DNA from: Sorghum bicolor
Taxonomy: Eukaryota; Streptophyta; Magnoliopsida; Poales; Poaceae
Length of the DNA stretch: 64,000 nucleotides
Assembly (NCBI RefSeq): GCF_000003195.3
Contig: NC_012879.2
Location: 26,810,949 to 26,874,948 of the forward strand
Direction of reading: 5' to 3'
Below the pieces are notes generated by a model. That model searched no databases. It had not been told where the DNA came from and saw only the letters and a list, made by a program, of their open reading frames with translations. Positions 10,197 to 21,303 of this stretch are shown piece by piece; position 1 is the first letter of the stretch, and every line of letters begins with the position of its first letter. The position numbers and the translations under genes were made by a program.

Positions 10197-13100
10197 TGTA
10201 ACACCCTTGGTGTTAAGCATGCACTTAGTCTCATAAAACATTCATAAGCATTCTCATCAAGCATGGCATAAGCATCACATCCCATGAGCACAAAAATAAT
10301 TCAAGTGTTATTTTATGTGCTTTATTTCAGGTGAATTAAATATGTTAAAAATATTATGATTGCTTCTAAAAATTGTGAAATATTCAAATTAGGTTGAAAT
10401 ATGTGTTAGAAGAATTAAGAGTAATTTTGTGAAATTTTTTTTGGAGCCATAGGATTTGAGAAATGGAATTTATACAAAAATCCCTAAAATGAATTTATTT
10501 AAAAACCTAGAACTAGTTTTAATCTGTGGTTCAAATTCTATTTGGAATTTGGCTTTGCTTATTAAAACAAAGTTGTAGGGAATTTTATGGGAGCAATTCT
10601 TCTTTTTACCCCAGCCCCTGAAAAGTTTTATAAAAGCTTCAAAAGTCTCATTTAAACTTTTTGGAGACAAGGAATTCAAAAAAAGGAAAAGGGGACAGGC
10701 GCTGCTGGGCCGACCCGCCTCCCTTTTGGCCCAGCAAAGCCACGCGGCCCAGCTCCCCCTCCCCCTCTCTCCCACGCGCGGCGCCCGCCTTCGTTCACCC
10801 GACGCCGGCCACGTGGCTGCCGTATGTCGGCGTCGTGGACGCGCCGCGGCCGACCGGCTATAACCTGGTCGGGACGCCGCCCCGCGCCTCCAGGCTCCAC
10901 TCTGTCGACCCGCTCCTCTCTCCTTCTTCTTCCTCCACTCGCGAGCGCCGCAGCCGTAGCAGCTCCGCTGCAGCGCCATCGCTGGAGAAGCTCCGCTGCT
11001 CACCGCCGGCCACGCCAGTGCCCCAACCTCAGCGCTAAGACCACCATCGCACTCGTCTTCGCCGTGGTAAGCCTATGCGAACGCTCTACCGAGGTGAGAG
11101 ACTGCCGTGCGCCGTGAATCGCTCTTCGGAGTTGCTCCGACCTCACCGGAGAGCTCCGCCGCGTCGGATCCCGCTAGTCTACCTCTTTTCGCTCGCTTTT
11201 GGGTGCTTTAGGTCCGTAGTTCGATGAGGAAGCTCGGAAGAGCACTCGCGCGTGTTCTACCGCCCCGGAGCAGCCTGGCCACGGCGAGCAGCGCCGCCGT
11301 GCCGCCATGCATGCTCGCGAGGGTGCTCCGGTCATCCTCAGGTCGATCCAAGGGCACCCCTCGGTGCGCCTCGCTGCGGGAGCACGCTGGTGCTTACCCC
11401 GTGGCCGAAGATCTCGCCGTCGGCGAGAGCCGGCCGACCGAAGTCAGCCGGAGTGCTGCATGGCTGACCCATGGGGGCCACGACCCCTAGGTCCCGCCTG
11501 TCAGCACCTCTGCGGGTGTGGACCTGGGTAGATCTATCGTTTTCCGTTGGTTTTTCTTAAATAAAGGTTTTTTAGAATTTGTTTAAATCTTGTAAATTTC
11601 ATAACTTGAGTTCTACAGCTCCAAAATTGGTGAAATAAATTTTGATGAACTCTATAATTCCAGATCTATAGCTTGGTGTGGTTGCATGCCATGTTTGGAC
11701 AACTTTTCTGTATATATATATTTAATCCATGTTTTTGCTGAATTTGGAAAATACATAGTAATTAAAATATAGCTCAAAAAAATATGAAAATTGTTTTGTT
11801 GGCTCTACATGGGTGCTTAGGCTCTGGGAAAATATGTTACACATTATTTGCTGTATGAATTATTTTATGATGATTTAAATGCTTGCATGGCAGTGGTTTA
11901 TGATTTTTAATAAATAATTGGATTATGCAATTAATCTGGAAATTTTTGTGGGTATTTCTTATGTTAACAAGTTAATTATAAAAATGTGAAATCTGCTGTT
12001 TGACACTTATACCACAGTAGGGTATTTATACTTGATTATATGGTTTGATCTTGTGATTTTTTGTAGCTCAAAATAAATGTCCAAATATTATGAGAAATTT
12101 ATGGTAGACTCTATGGTTGACTAGTGATCTGCTATAATTTATGTGGAATTTATGGATAAGCAGAAATATATGCTATTTTGTAGGCCTAAAAGTGGATAAA
12201 TAAATCATGAATTTGTTATACATAGATTAAATGAAGTAAAATGATGGTTGGTGTATCTTGGAAGCATCATGTGAGTTTGCTGGTTAACCATGAATACAAT
12301 TTGTAGAAGAGGATGCAATAGATGCTTAATTCAATTACATGTTCTTGGATGATGTTGACTACCTTATAGAAATGACCACCTATATCATCTATGCACTATG
12401 TCATAGTCATCTGTTACCCACTTGCATAAGCATTGCACCCCGGGCATCTCGCACTCCACTCATGAGCACACATGCATCATACAGGCTCGCAGGAGAATGA
12501 GGTGGGACCCGAGGATCAAGAGGAGACCCAGGACCAGGAACCTCTGGGAGGACCGGAGCCCGGAGAAGAGCTGCAGGAGTGCCCGGATCACAAGCCGAGC
12601 ACGTTTGAGAAAGGCAAGCCCCGGAGCATTCTAAGTCTCTCTATTTCTCGCTAACATAAATGATATATTAGGCTTGTTTTACTATGTTGCATTTAAGTGA
12701 TAGGAATTGCTTGATACCGTTGATGCATATGTACTCCTTGATATCACCACTTGTTTACCTACCTTGTCCTTTGTAGATAGGAACGGAATCTACGCTTAGC
12801 TTGCTTAGTCCGGTAGAAGTTAGGTGATTTCCTGTCACCTGCGAGATATAGGTGGATACCTGCTTGATTAGCGGTGATTGCTTTGGGAAAGGGTAACCAA
12901 GTGTGGAAAGGAATTTGAGACCGGGCAGAGTCTTACGGTGGGTTGATCATAGTGCCCCCACCTGTGTCGATTAAGGACCGATCGTTGATGGCCCTCTTGT
13001 CATGTTGAACGCATGCCCCACACTTAGCTAGAAGGATAAGTCGTTCCGACCGCGAAGCCTGAACACTATCCGGGCCGGGAGTCAAGCCGCCATGCGCTAT

Positions 13101-13493
13101 ATTGGTGATGGTTGAGGAGAACGACGAGGGCGCGGCACGCAACCTTGGTATACCTTGGATACCTCGGTCGCCGGAACGGTCCTCGGGTACTGGCGGTGCC
13201 TGCCGAACCCGCAAATTGGTCCTAGATAGTGTAACACGGTGATCTGTAGCTCACTTGATCAGTGAGTGTGGTTTATGTGGGGAATAACTCGCCAGCTGGT
13301 TAGAAATCGATTCGAATCGCCATCGCTCCTGGATAGTGAGCACTTGACATGAGCTTCGTCCTCGTAGTAAGGACTATGGAACACTTGGGTTATAAAGATA
13401 ACTGATTTATGAATGCTATGATGAGGTACCATCATAATACTACCTTTGGTTACAATAGTACAGGTGCAAACCTAGAAAATAGGTAATGATAAT
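10197..13493 (+). repeat. 5' LTR of C, first segment (before insertion E)
   Basis: This segment aligns base for base with 38239-41520 of the 3' LTR, with small differences throughout. It contains a GC-rich block (about 10690-11520) with a TATA-like CTATAA, a leader and a possible splice donor (GTGGTAAGC near 11067), then AT-rich sequence. Short GC-rich frames inside are not supported as genes. The LTR resumes at 22823 after E. Confidence 0.93.
10858..10863 (+). promoter_or_regulatory. Candidate TATA element of the C LTR
   Basis: CTATAA lies inside the GC-rich block (CGACCGGCTATAACCTGGTC), with a C/T-rich leader downstream. The 3' LTR has CTATAAG at 38901. Solo LTR I, a relative, has a clearer TATAAATA at the comparable place on its own strand. 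Confidence 0.35.
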
Positions 13494-15007
13494 TGTTGAC
13501 GGTCCTTAAGTACTAAAATTAATAATCAAATAAACATGAAAAAGGATCAATATGAAACAAAAATCTAGAATTAGGGTTTTATCTAACAGAATTCCACGAG
13601 TTTTGGTGTTTATCTATTTCTGCAGGGGTTTATCAGAAAATATGGAGAGAAGGCCCACATGTCATGTTTACAACGAGATAATTACGTGCCGCGCAATTTT
13701 CCTCAATCTAGAAGGATCCAGAAGCCACGGGAACGAACAGAACGCAATTCGGGCTCGGGAGTTGGGCGGCCGCCCACCCCCCTTGGGCGCCCACCCTGGC
13801 CAAGAGTTGGATCAGGACTCTCTCTCAGGACAACTCTCCACCGACCTAAAGGATCAATCTAAACCATACAATCTATGTCGGTTTGATCCAATGGCTCACG
13901 TTCACTTGAGGGGACTATAAAACCAGACCCCCTGGCCCCTGGAGGAAGAGAGGAGAAATCATTATTCAGAGGTAGCCATCAAAGTTAGGATTTAGATCTC
14001 TCTCCCACAGAGAATTAGAATTAGCTACTCCCTAATCCTTCAAGTTTAGAGGTTGATTAGATAGCAATTAGAGAAGTAGAGCACTACGCTCTGGATTCGG
14101 ATCTTCGGTAATAAAGATTTGTATTATTCATATCTTTCTCTAATTCTATTGTTCTAATTGCATTATGTCTCTAATTATTATGTTCTTAGTTTGCTCTAGT
14201 TCTATATTTGATATAGTTCTAATTGATAATGAGTTTATGTATAAGTTTGCAAAGCGCTTAGCTCTTGACGCGAGGGAGTTAGGTGATAGATCACATGTGA
14301 GCGTGGTGCTTAGATGTTATTTATCTGCAAATGTATCCTATTGGCCGAGTCGTGTGGTAGTTCGTGATAGTGACAGCTTCGTTGATTCTTATATAGTCCA
14401 CCCTCCATTGATAGGACAGGCAGAACCGGTATTGTGGAGTAAGTCATGCGATGTTCTGATTTACTTTATCAATGTTCCTTATACATGAATGAAGAGTCTT
14501 TTATGCTATATATGATCTTGTAGATAACTAGAGTAGATTATAACTTAGTAGTTAGTAGATAACTTAGAATCCATTCTCTAGCTAATCCGACATCACCTAC
14601 ATATATGAGGAGTAGTCTATTTTCTAATCGCTGTGTTATCTACCCATGAACTTATACTTTATTATCATTATCTTTATGGTTTACCCCCTGCTAAAGTAAG
14701 TGACTGTGTGACGAGTTTCTCATTAGTAATCATGTTCTTGCAAGTTTATCTCTAGTCTATGCCTTGATAGATTTTGCCCCTTTGATTTAATTCCATCTTC
14801 TTTAGATCCCTAGAGCAAAATTATAAATAACGATACCTGGAATACTTATCCTGGTGAAATGCTACAATGAGGTGTTTTATCTGTGCGCTTGCGGATAGAA
14901 TAGATTATTTTCTAAAGAGCCTTTACATTTATAAATACCTTTGTACACTCTGGCGCCATGCTAGGGATGACAACCTAGTATCTAAGTGGTGTTAGCTAGT
15001 GTCAACA
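13494..15007 (+). repeat. 5' LTR of E (1514 bp)
   Basis: It is the same length as the 3' LTR at 21304-22817. TATA box TATAAAA lies at 13916-13922 and a perfect GC palindrome GGGCGGCCGCCC at 13764-13775. The LTR is related to the family-1 LTRs along most of its length (shared start, TATA context, a conserved block near 14280-14430, and CGATACCTGGAATACTT near the 3' end), but its end lies directly at the position where family-1 LTRs carry extra sequence. Confidence 0.95.
13916..13922 (+). promoter_or_regulatory. LTR TATA box of E
   Basis: TATAAAA in the context GGGACTATAAAACCAGACC, identical to the family-1 LTRs. It is the likely promoter for the genomic RNA of E. Confidence 0.7.
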
Positions 15008-15015
15008 AGCATTTC

Positions 15016-15033
15016 TGGCGCCGTTGCCGGGGA
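15016..15033 (+). other. Primer binding site of E (tRNA-Asp)
   Basis: TGGCGCCGTTGCCGGGGA begins eight bases after the LTR and complements the 3' end of plant tRNA-Asp(GUC) including CCA. tRNA-Asp priming is known for Athila-like Gypsy elements. Confidence 0.85.
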
Positions 15034-15341
15034 GGTATACGAGTCTCCGGAATAAGTCATTAAAGGGAACAAAAGGGTAATATTAAGGAAAGTCAGAAAA
15101 TCAATCAAGGTTATTCATATAAAATATTAGACTAGACTATAGAGAAATAATTGCATAAAACAGCTACTAAGTGAGAAATCATAACAAGGCACCGCTGCTT
15201 TGGCAGGTTCACCCTGTTGTTTTTCTATGTTTATATTTTTATACAGGGTATAACAGGATTGACTTTGGGTACATTCAACTCTTCATCATCAGAACCAAAG
15301 CAATCAAGAGAAGAAGAAGCTAGCTACCAATTGCTGAAGCT
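15034..15341 (+). other. 5' leader of E
   Basis: About 300 bp between primer binding site and gag. TTTTTCTATGTTTATATTTT followed by TATACAG|GG (ending about 15247) looks like a splice acceptor, and the same arrangement precedes gag in B and H. An in-frame stop lies just upstream of the gag ATG at 15342, supporting that start. Confidence 0.5.
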
Positions 15342-17297
15342 ATGGCACAAAAGACCTTGCAAGAATTCTCTGCTCCAAGCCTTGAGAACATTCTAACTGG
15401 TCCAAGATTTGCAGTAGAAGAAGGAATACCTGAGTTTGAGCTCAAGTCAAGCCTCATCAATTTGGTACAAGCTACACAATTCAGTGGAAAGGCACATGAA
15501 GATGCCAGTGCACACTTGCAGAATTTCTTAGAGATTGGAAGCACAATCCACATCAACGGAGTTGACAAAGACGTCATACTGCTTCGCCTTTTTCCATTCT
15601 CACTAGAAGGAAAAGCGAGGAAGTGGTTCTACACTCATCAAGATAACATCAACAACTGGACGAACTTGTCAGATGCGTTTCTATCAAAGTTTTTTCCTAT
15701 AGGCAAAACAACTGCCTTAGGAGGAAATATTGTCAGTTTCCAACAGCAGAAGACAGAAGCCATTTCAGAAGCATGGGAGCATTTTCAAGGATACATATCA
15801 GATTGTCCTCACCATGGAATGGCCACATGGTTACTTATGCAGACCTTCTACCATGGATTAACCCAGAAGGCTCGTGAGTGCCTAGATGCATCTGCTAAAG
15901 GATCATTCTTGGAGCTTACAACTGGAAAAGCAGAAATACTTTTGGATAAGATAGCAGAAAACCAAAGCTGGTTCCAAGATAAAGCTCAACATTGTCATCA
16001 AACTGAAGAAATACCAGAAGAAGTAAATGCATTATCAACTAAGATGGAAAATTTGCTCCATTGGATTGACCAGAGGGCCAAGTTCAAAGAAGATCAAAGG
16101 GCCATTGAGACAGCATACAAATATCAACCAACTTCGAGTCAACCCAATAGCAAAGGTATGAATTCAGGTAATACTGTCAAGCAACTTTCATTAAAAGAGA
16201 TAATTGCTCAACAAACCAAAATTAATGATGAAGTTAAACAAAGGCTAGATACAAATGAATCATCTCTAAAAGATATATATAATAAAATGGATTTTCTACT
16301 AACTGCCTTTGATGAGCAAAACACTCTTAATAAAAGGGTAGAGCTTAAATTAATAAAATTATCTGCTGCACTGCCTGTTGCTACTAACATTGAGCAGGTA
16401 AAGAATATAACTACTAGAGGAGGCAAAGCTACCAGAGATCCACCATACCCAAAAGAGAAACAAAGAACATCAGCACCAGTGCAACCAGCAGTGATAGAAG
16501 AAGAAAGCCCAGTTGAAGCAGAAGATCTGCTACAACCACCAAGAACTGGAGAAATGAGGAAAGATTTTTACGACACCAACTATTTGCCATTTCCCAGAAG
16601 AAACAGAGGACTGCAGTCGGATGAGCAGTTTGGTAAGTTTGTAGAGGTCATTCAGAAATTATATGTCAACATACCTCTACTTGATGCCATACAGGTACCT
16701 ACATATGCAAAGTACATCAGAGAAATTCTTAACAAGAAGAGACCACTGCCCACCACTGAGGTTATCAAGCTGACAGAAGAATGTAGTGCGGCCATCCTCA
16801 ACAAACCACCAAAGAAGAAGGAAGATCCAGGATGCCCCACTATTGACTGCTCGATCGGAAACCAAAACTTCAACAATGCACTTTGTGATCTCGGAGCAAG
16901 TGTCAGTGTGATGCCAGCATCAGTCTACAAAAAGCTTGAGCATGCAACCTTAGAACCAACATCAATGTGCCTACAACTAGCGGATCAATCGGTTCGACAC
17001 CCGTTGGGCATCGCCGAGAACGTTCCAGTCAAGATCAGAGATTTCCTGGTGCCAGTAGATTTCGTAGTACTGGACATGAGTCCTGACTCGAAAGTATCCA
17101 TCATCCTTGGAAGGCCATTTCTGAGCACTACCAATGCCCACATTGATGTTGGGAAGGGAGAAATCAAGTTCAACATAAACGGTCAAGAAGAACACTTCAC
17201 ATTCAAACCCAGACCAGAGAGAGACTCTATAGTGAAGGAAGTTCATGAAGAACCACTAGAGACACCATCTCCGGAGGAAGAAAACTCAGAAGATTAA
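15342..17297 (+). CDS. Gag-protease polyprotein of E (651 aa, intact)
   Basis: The N-terminus (MAQKTLQEFSAP) matches family-1 Gag from its internal MANKSIREFSAP, so E lacks about 50 N-terminal residues found there. Residues about 35-200 form a retrotransposon Gag domain (FSGKAHEDASAHLQNF, LLRLFPFSLEGKARKWFY, CPHHGM). A Lys/Gln-rich helical spacer follows. The protease is at about 490-620, with active site CDLGAS (Asp516) and ILGRPFL near residue 587. There is only one protease domain and no CCHC zinc knuckle, unlike family 1. The product should assemble virus-like particles in the cytoplasm and process Gag, with RT supplied in trans. Confidence 0.93.
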   Translation: MAQKTLQEFSAPSLENILTGPRFAVEEGIPEFELKSSLINLVQATQFSGKAHEDASAHLQNFLEIGSTIHINGVDKDVILLRLFPFSLEGKARKWFYTHQDNINNWTNLSDAFLSKFFPIGKTTALGGNIVSFQQQKTEAISEAWEHFQGYISDCPHHGMATWLLMQTFYHGLTQKARECLDASAKGSFLELTTGKAEILLDKIAENQSWFQDKAQHCHQTEEIPEEVNALSTKMENLLHWIDQRAKFKEDQRAIETAYKYQPTSSQPNSKGMNSGNTVKQLSLKEIIAQQTKINDEVKQRLDTNESSLKDIYNKMDFLLTAFDEQNTLNKRVELKLIKLSAALPVATNIEQVKNITTRGGKATRDPPYPKEKQRTSAPVQPAVIEEESPVEAEDLLQPPRTGEMRKDFYDTNYLPFPRRNRGLQSDEQFGKFVEVIQKLYVNIPLLDAIQVPTYAKYIREILNKKRPLPTTEVIKLTEECSAAILNKPPKKKEDPGCPTIDCSIGNQNFNNALCDLGASVSVMPASVYKKLEHATLEPTSMCLQLADQSVRHPLGIAENVPVKIRDFLVPVDFVVLDMSPDSKVSIILGRPFLSTTNAHIDVGKGEIKFNINGQEEHFTFKPRPERDSIVKEVHEEPLETPSPEEENSED

Positions 17298-17590
17298 AAG
17301 AATTGGAGGTCCAGCTTGGGGGACCTAAAAATCCCAAACCCTCACCGGGAGGTAAATCGGTATTTATCCGCATTATTAATTTTCTCATATTTAAATTCTT
17401 GCATAATTAATTCTTGCATTAGTCATAGCATAATTATAATAATAAAAAAGCCCCAGATAAATAATATTCGTGGTGTGTAACAACCCATATTTATTAATTA
17501 TCGTGGAGGCACAAAAATATTTTCCATTATCATTTTAATTAATTTTCAATTCTCATAGATTTTCCTGCATTATATTTAATCATATTAATC
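17298..17590 (+). other. Noncoding spacer after gag of E, with polypurine-like motif
   Basis: AGCTTGGGGGA occurs at 17313-17323, sixteen bases after the gag stop. It is the first of three such motifs in E (others at 19759 and 21289). The rest is AT-rich with no frame. Confidence 0.5.
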
Positions 17591-18194
17591 TTCTAGAAGC
17601 ATGACCCACACTCTTTGGGTCCCACATGTCATACACTTCACCTCACATACATCCCATCACATAATTTCATCCACCAATATGTTTCCACTCACTTGACATC
17701 TTTCCACCGTCCAACCACCACCAACACAATATTATTCTGCGTGAGATCAAAGCAAGGAAGCAAGTGGAGGAGGCACACCCAGGATGGACACCACAAGTGG
17801 GTGCCCGCCCACCTACCTTGGGCGCCTGCCCTGTTCCCTGCTCAGCTTATAAAAGGCCACCTCCAACTCCCCTTCTCTTCACACAAACACTTCAGAAAAC
17901 CACACAAATCTCAGTTTCCCGAGAAGGAGTTCTTGTAGTGAAGAGAAGAGAGTAGAGAGAAAGAGGAGAGTGGAAGGGAAGGTTGGAGTTCTTTTGAGAA
18001 AGTGATTGTCACCTAGCAAATAGTGATCCCGCTGTCCAAGCGGAAGTAAAAGTTGTTTAGGGGGAGGCTCTACCAAAATAGAAACTTGTCTTGAACGATT
18101 AACCCCTGGACTACTGACACTCCGGACAACTAACCACTAACATTTTATCTCACATTTTCCACTAGTTGTGTTTTTGCCAACTTTTGTTTGCAGG
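17591..18194 (+). promoter_or_regulatory. Promoter-like and intron-like region ahead of ORF-1 in E
   Basis: GTGGGTGCCCGCCCACC and TTGGGCGCCTGCCC (about 17799-17832) resemble the GC block upstream of the TATA box in the LTRs. TATAAAA follows at 17848-17854, then a C/T-rich stretch and a purine-rich leader. At 18180-18193 a pyrimidine-rich tract ends in TTTGCAG directly before the ATG of ORF-1, as in a 3' splice site. I infer an internal promoter with a leader intron producing a separate ORF-1 mRNA. No transcript evidence is available here. Confidence 0.5.
17848..17854 (+). promoter_or_regulatory. Internal TATA box of E
   Basis: TATAAAA in the context CAGCTTATAAAAGGCCACC, 16 bp after a GC-rich block, on the same strand as the ORF-1-like gene starting at 18195. 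Confidence 0.5.
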
Positions 18195-19741
18195 ATGTTT
18201 AAGAAGGTGAAGAATGCAGGGAAGGCTCTTAAGAACATTGGTACAAGGAGTTCAACCCGACACTCCTCACAGCCATCAGAGATGAGCGTCGATCCGACAC
18301 CCACACAAGCTCCATCATCTTCATCAGGTCAACAAGTTAAGGTTCTTCTCAAGATAGGAGACCTTGGACTGAAGACCCGAAGAGAGAAGGAAGTTTATCA
18401 GCAATTGAAGAACAAGGATTTCATTCACACCCCTACTATCGATCCAATCCTACTACGAGAAACAGGTATGGACACTGAATTTGACTTAATTTTTCAGATG
18501 ATGGGTTGGACAAATTTTTGGAATATAACTGAGCTGGGTTCTCGTCTTCTCACCCTCGAATTTCTTTGCACTTTACAATACTATGAGGGGGGAATTGTTT
18601 TTTGGACGTTCAAACAGGAAATTATGTTATCTTGGAGAGAGCTGAGCGACCATCTTGGTTTCTCTTCAAGATGCATCCTGAACATTGACTCCGATTTACC
18701 CAACTTTGAGAGACACCAGTTTTGGAGAGAAATATCTAGAGATAATTAGCCCGAACTAGTGACATGGAACACCCCACTCTCAGGATGTTTCACAAATGGC
18801 TTGGGTACAATCTTTTCTATCGCGATGATATTAGGAAAGTAAGAGTAGGAGATTTACAACTTTTATATGCTGCTATTAGTAAAGTACCTACTTCACCTGT
18901 TACACTATTAGTTTCACATTGGCTTAGTATACCTAGTCTTCAGGGACCAGTAGGATGTACTTCACTTATCACTCGTCTAGCCACTAATCTTCACTTACTA
19001 GAAAACTCGTCATTGGACTTCATAGAAGAATTAAGAATTTATCATGGCTATGACACATTTAGACAAGCTCGGATGTTAAAGAAAGAGGGAAATATAATGT
19101 ATATGCTATATGATGATAAAGGCAAGATTCGGTTACCTAACCCGAACCTTGGCCTCTACGCTGTGCAAAACTTTTTGATTGAGATTGCATCAACACCAGT
19201 GAACCAGAGAACTCCACAGCGAGTGGCATCTGAAAGGATAACCACTCACCGAGAACGCACTTGGTATGGAGCTGATCCTGGACCAGAAGAAGCAGCGCAC
19301 CTGCATTATTGCGATTACAATCCACGAGTCCTTCGAGACCCATGGGATCGTCATGCACAACCACAACAGCCAACAGAGGAGACATGGCCGGAGAGCAAAG
19401 ATCACCAGTGGACAAACCCGCCTTTTCATACGGGCAGGTACTCCACTGATCCATATGGAGCTTCAGGATCCAGACCTCCGCCCTAATTTGATGCAGGACG
19501 ATACTCCGACGCCTCCTACGCCTTCACGAATGACTACTATCAAGAGGCCGGTGCTTTCTTCACTCGTACCGACAACACCCTCCTCGACATTCAGAACACG
19601 CAAGCAGAACATGGAAGACTCCTGGAAGAGCAACAAAAATGGAACCAGAACCATGCCGCAGCAGTAGAAGAGCTGAGACAAGATACAACAACAATGAACG
19701 ACAACATCACAACCATGATGCGGTTCTGGAACATCGGGTAA
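18195..19741 (+). pseudogene. Athila ORF-1-like gene of E, broken
   Basis: The ATG at 18195 follows a splice-acceptor-like CAG. The N-terminus is basic and Ser/Thr/Pro-rich (MFKKVKNAGKALKNIGTRSS). It is followed by a region resembling the Arabidopsis retrotransposon ORF-1 (Athila) family: RLLTLEFLCTLQYYEGG, FWTFKQEIMLSWRELSDHLG, and after a frameshift LRMFHKWLGYNLFYRDDIRKV. The first frame stops at 18749, the next runs to a TAA at 19484-19486, and the same frame continues in a Gln/Glu-rich, coiled-coil-like tail (LLEEQQKWNQNHAAAVEELR) to 19739-19741. The role of this family is unknown. The match is from memory of the family's conserved blocks. Confidence 0.65.
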
Positions 19742-21288
19742 GACCGACGTCAACATCCAGCTTGGGGGAGTTCCTCCTCAATTTATCAAGTATTTGCTCT
19801 TCTTATTTATTCTATTCTGTCTTAGTATTTAATTTATCTTAAAAGGAAAAACTTAGAAAACCAAATAAATATTTTCTTGCTTTAATTCACTGCACTTTAA
19901 TAAACATGAAAACAAAATAAAAAGAGTGTGTAGATAAGTGTGCTTTATTTTCCTGCTAAGTTTAATCTCTAAAAAAAATAAAAAAAATAAAGACCAAAAA
20001 TATGCATGATGGAAATGATGAACAGTTGCTCTGTTTGCTTACTTACAAGTACCTAGCTTTTATATTAGAATTCTTCCAGGAATTACTAAAACTAAAATCA
20101 CTATCTTTGGGAAGCATAAAACTAAAGTCTAGGTAAGAGAAAGGCATGATATAAAGTTGAGCTGCTGTTTATCTTGTTCCTACTACACTAAATTCTGGAG
20201 ATTTATTTTTGAAAACTTGCAAATCACATGATGAGTTCCTAGCATAACAAACTACCTACCATAGCCATACTTGCTATAACATCTTTTACTATATTTACAT
20301 TGAGTTTGATCGAGCTGTGTTGACCCTTAGGAGCTTTTCATGTGGTTAAATTAAGATATTCACTTGCACACATCTACTACACCATTCATCATCATTCAAA
20401 TTGCTAAAAATATTATCACTCACTGTCCCGCGTATTGTTATTTTCTCTCTCTAAAAAGATTCAATGCAGAAGAGGCATGGGTTATGCAAAAATATATACG
20501 AGGAAATAAAAAGGGGCAAGTGCCCGGGAACCTCGAAAAAGAAAGAAAAAGAGTGAGACGAGAGGTAAAAATGGACAAGTGTCCGAAGTAGAATTAGGGG
20601 TACAAAGATGCCCACTTGAGCGGAAAAAATGGACAAGTGTCCGACAGTAGAATTAGGGGTATCTACTACCCACCTGAAAAAAAAAGAAAAGAGAAAAAAA
20701 AGAAAAGATAGCCCATGTTCTCCCAAAGCAAAGATCAAAAAGAAAGAAGAGAGATAGCAATATGAGGAGCAATGAGAACCAAATTTTATTATCACTTATG
20801 CATTTCCACCATCATTAACATTTACTCCACCACACATGCACATCTTGATTTAATTATATGCTGAGTTTCTTTGGATCCATGGCTCGATTAGACAACATAT
20901 GTATGAGCTGTTTGTTTTTTTTCACTCCTATGAGCTCCACTTAAATATTTCATTAGCTATAGGTAAGTGACATTATGGTAAGGATCCACAAATACCACAT
21001 ATAGAGAGACTTGAGAGAATCATTGCTGGGAACTCTGAGTTTTATTTTGAAAACTTATGAAAAACTCTGGAACAAAAGTGAAGTATAGACAAGAGGGATA
21101 GTGCTTGACTTAACTATTTTGTCTTTCGATTACTTAAGATTTAAGTGCAGGTACTAAACTCCATAACACTTCACTCGAATCTGGAAGAATTTTTATGTAA
21201 AAGCATGTGTGCCTGTCAGGAAAGAAAACATCAAAGCAACTCCTGATCCGTCTTAGTTTAGCTGTTTGCTCAGGGACGAGCAAAGGGT
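19742..21288 (+). other. 3' noncoding region of E
   Basis: AGCTTGGGGGAG at 19759-19770 directly follows the ORF-1 stop. The rest is AT-rich and partly collinear with the family-1 tail (for example TGAGCTGCTGTTTATCT and the CATGTGGTTAAAT segment). Three short palindromes occur near 20514-20642. No coding frame is convincing. Confidence 0.65.
20514..20642 (+). other. Three short palindromes (possible RNA hairpins) in E
   Basis: GGGCAAGTGCCC (20514-20525) and two copies of GGACAAGTGTCC (20573-20584, 20631-20642). The segment TGGACAAGTGTCCGA…GTAGAATTAGGGGT is duplicated in E but single in family 1. The first stem is GAGCA/TGCTC in copies A and H, a compensatory change. Confidence 0.5.
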
Positions 21289-21303
21289 AAGCTTGGGGGA
21301 GTT
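21289..21303 (+). other. Polypurine tract of E
   Basis: AAGCTTGGGGGAGTT abuts the 3' LTR at 21304 and matches the tracts of the family-1 copies. Confidence 0.85.

Noticed and set aside
10661..11038. GC-rich frames in the 5' LTR of C (also near 38704-39081)
   Set aside because: Same reason: LTR leader sequence, differing between the two LTRs without codon-like conservation.
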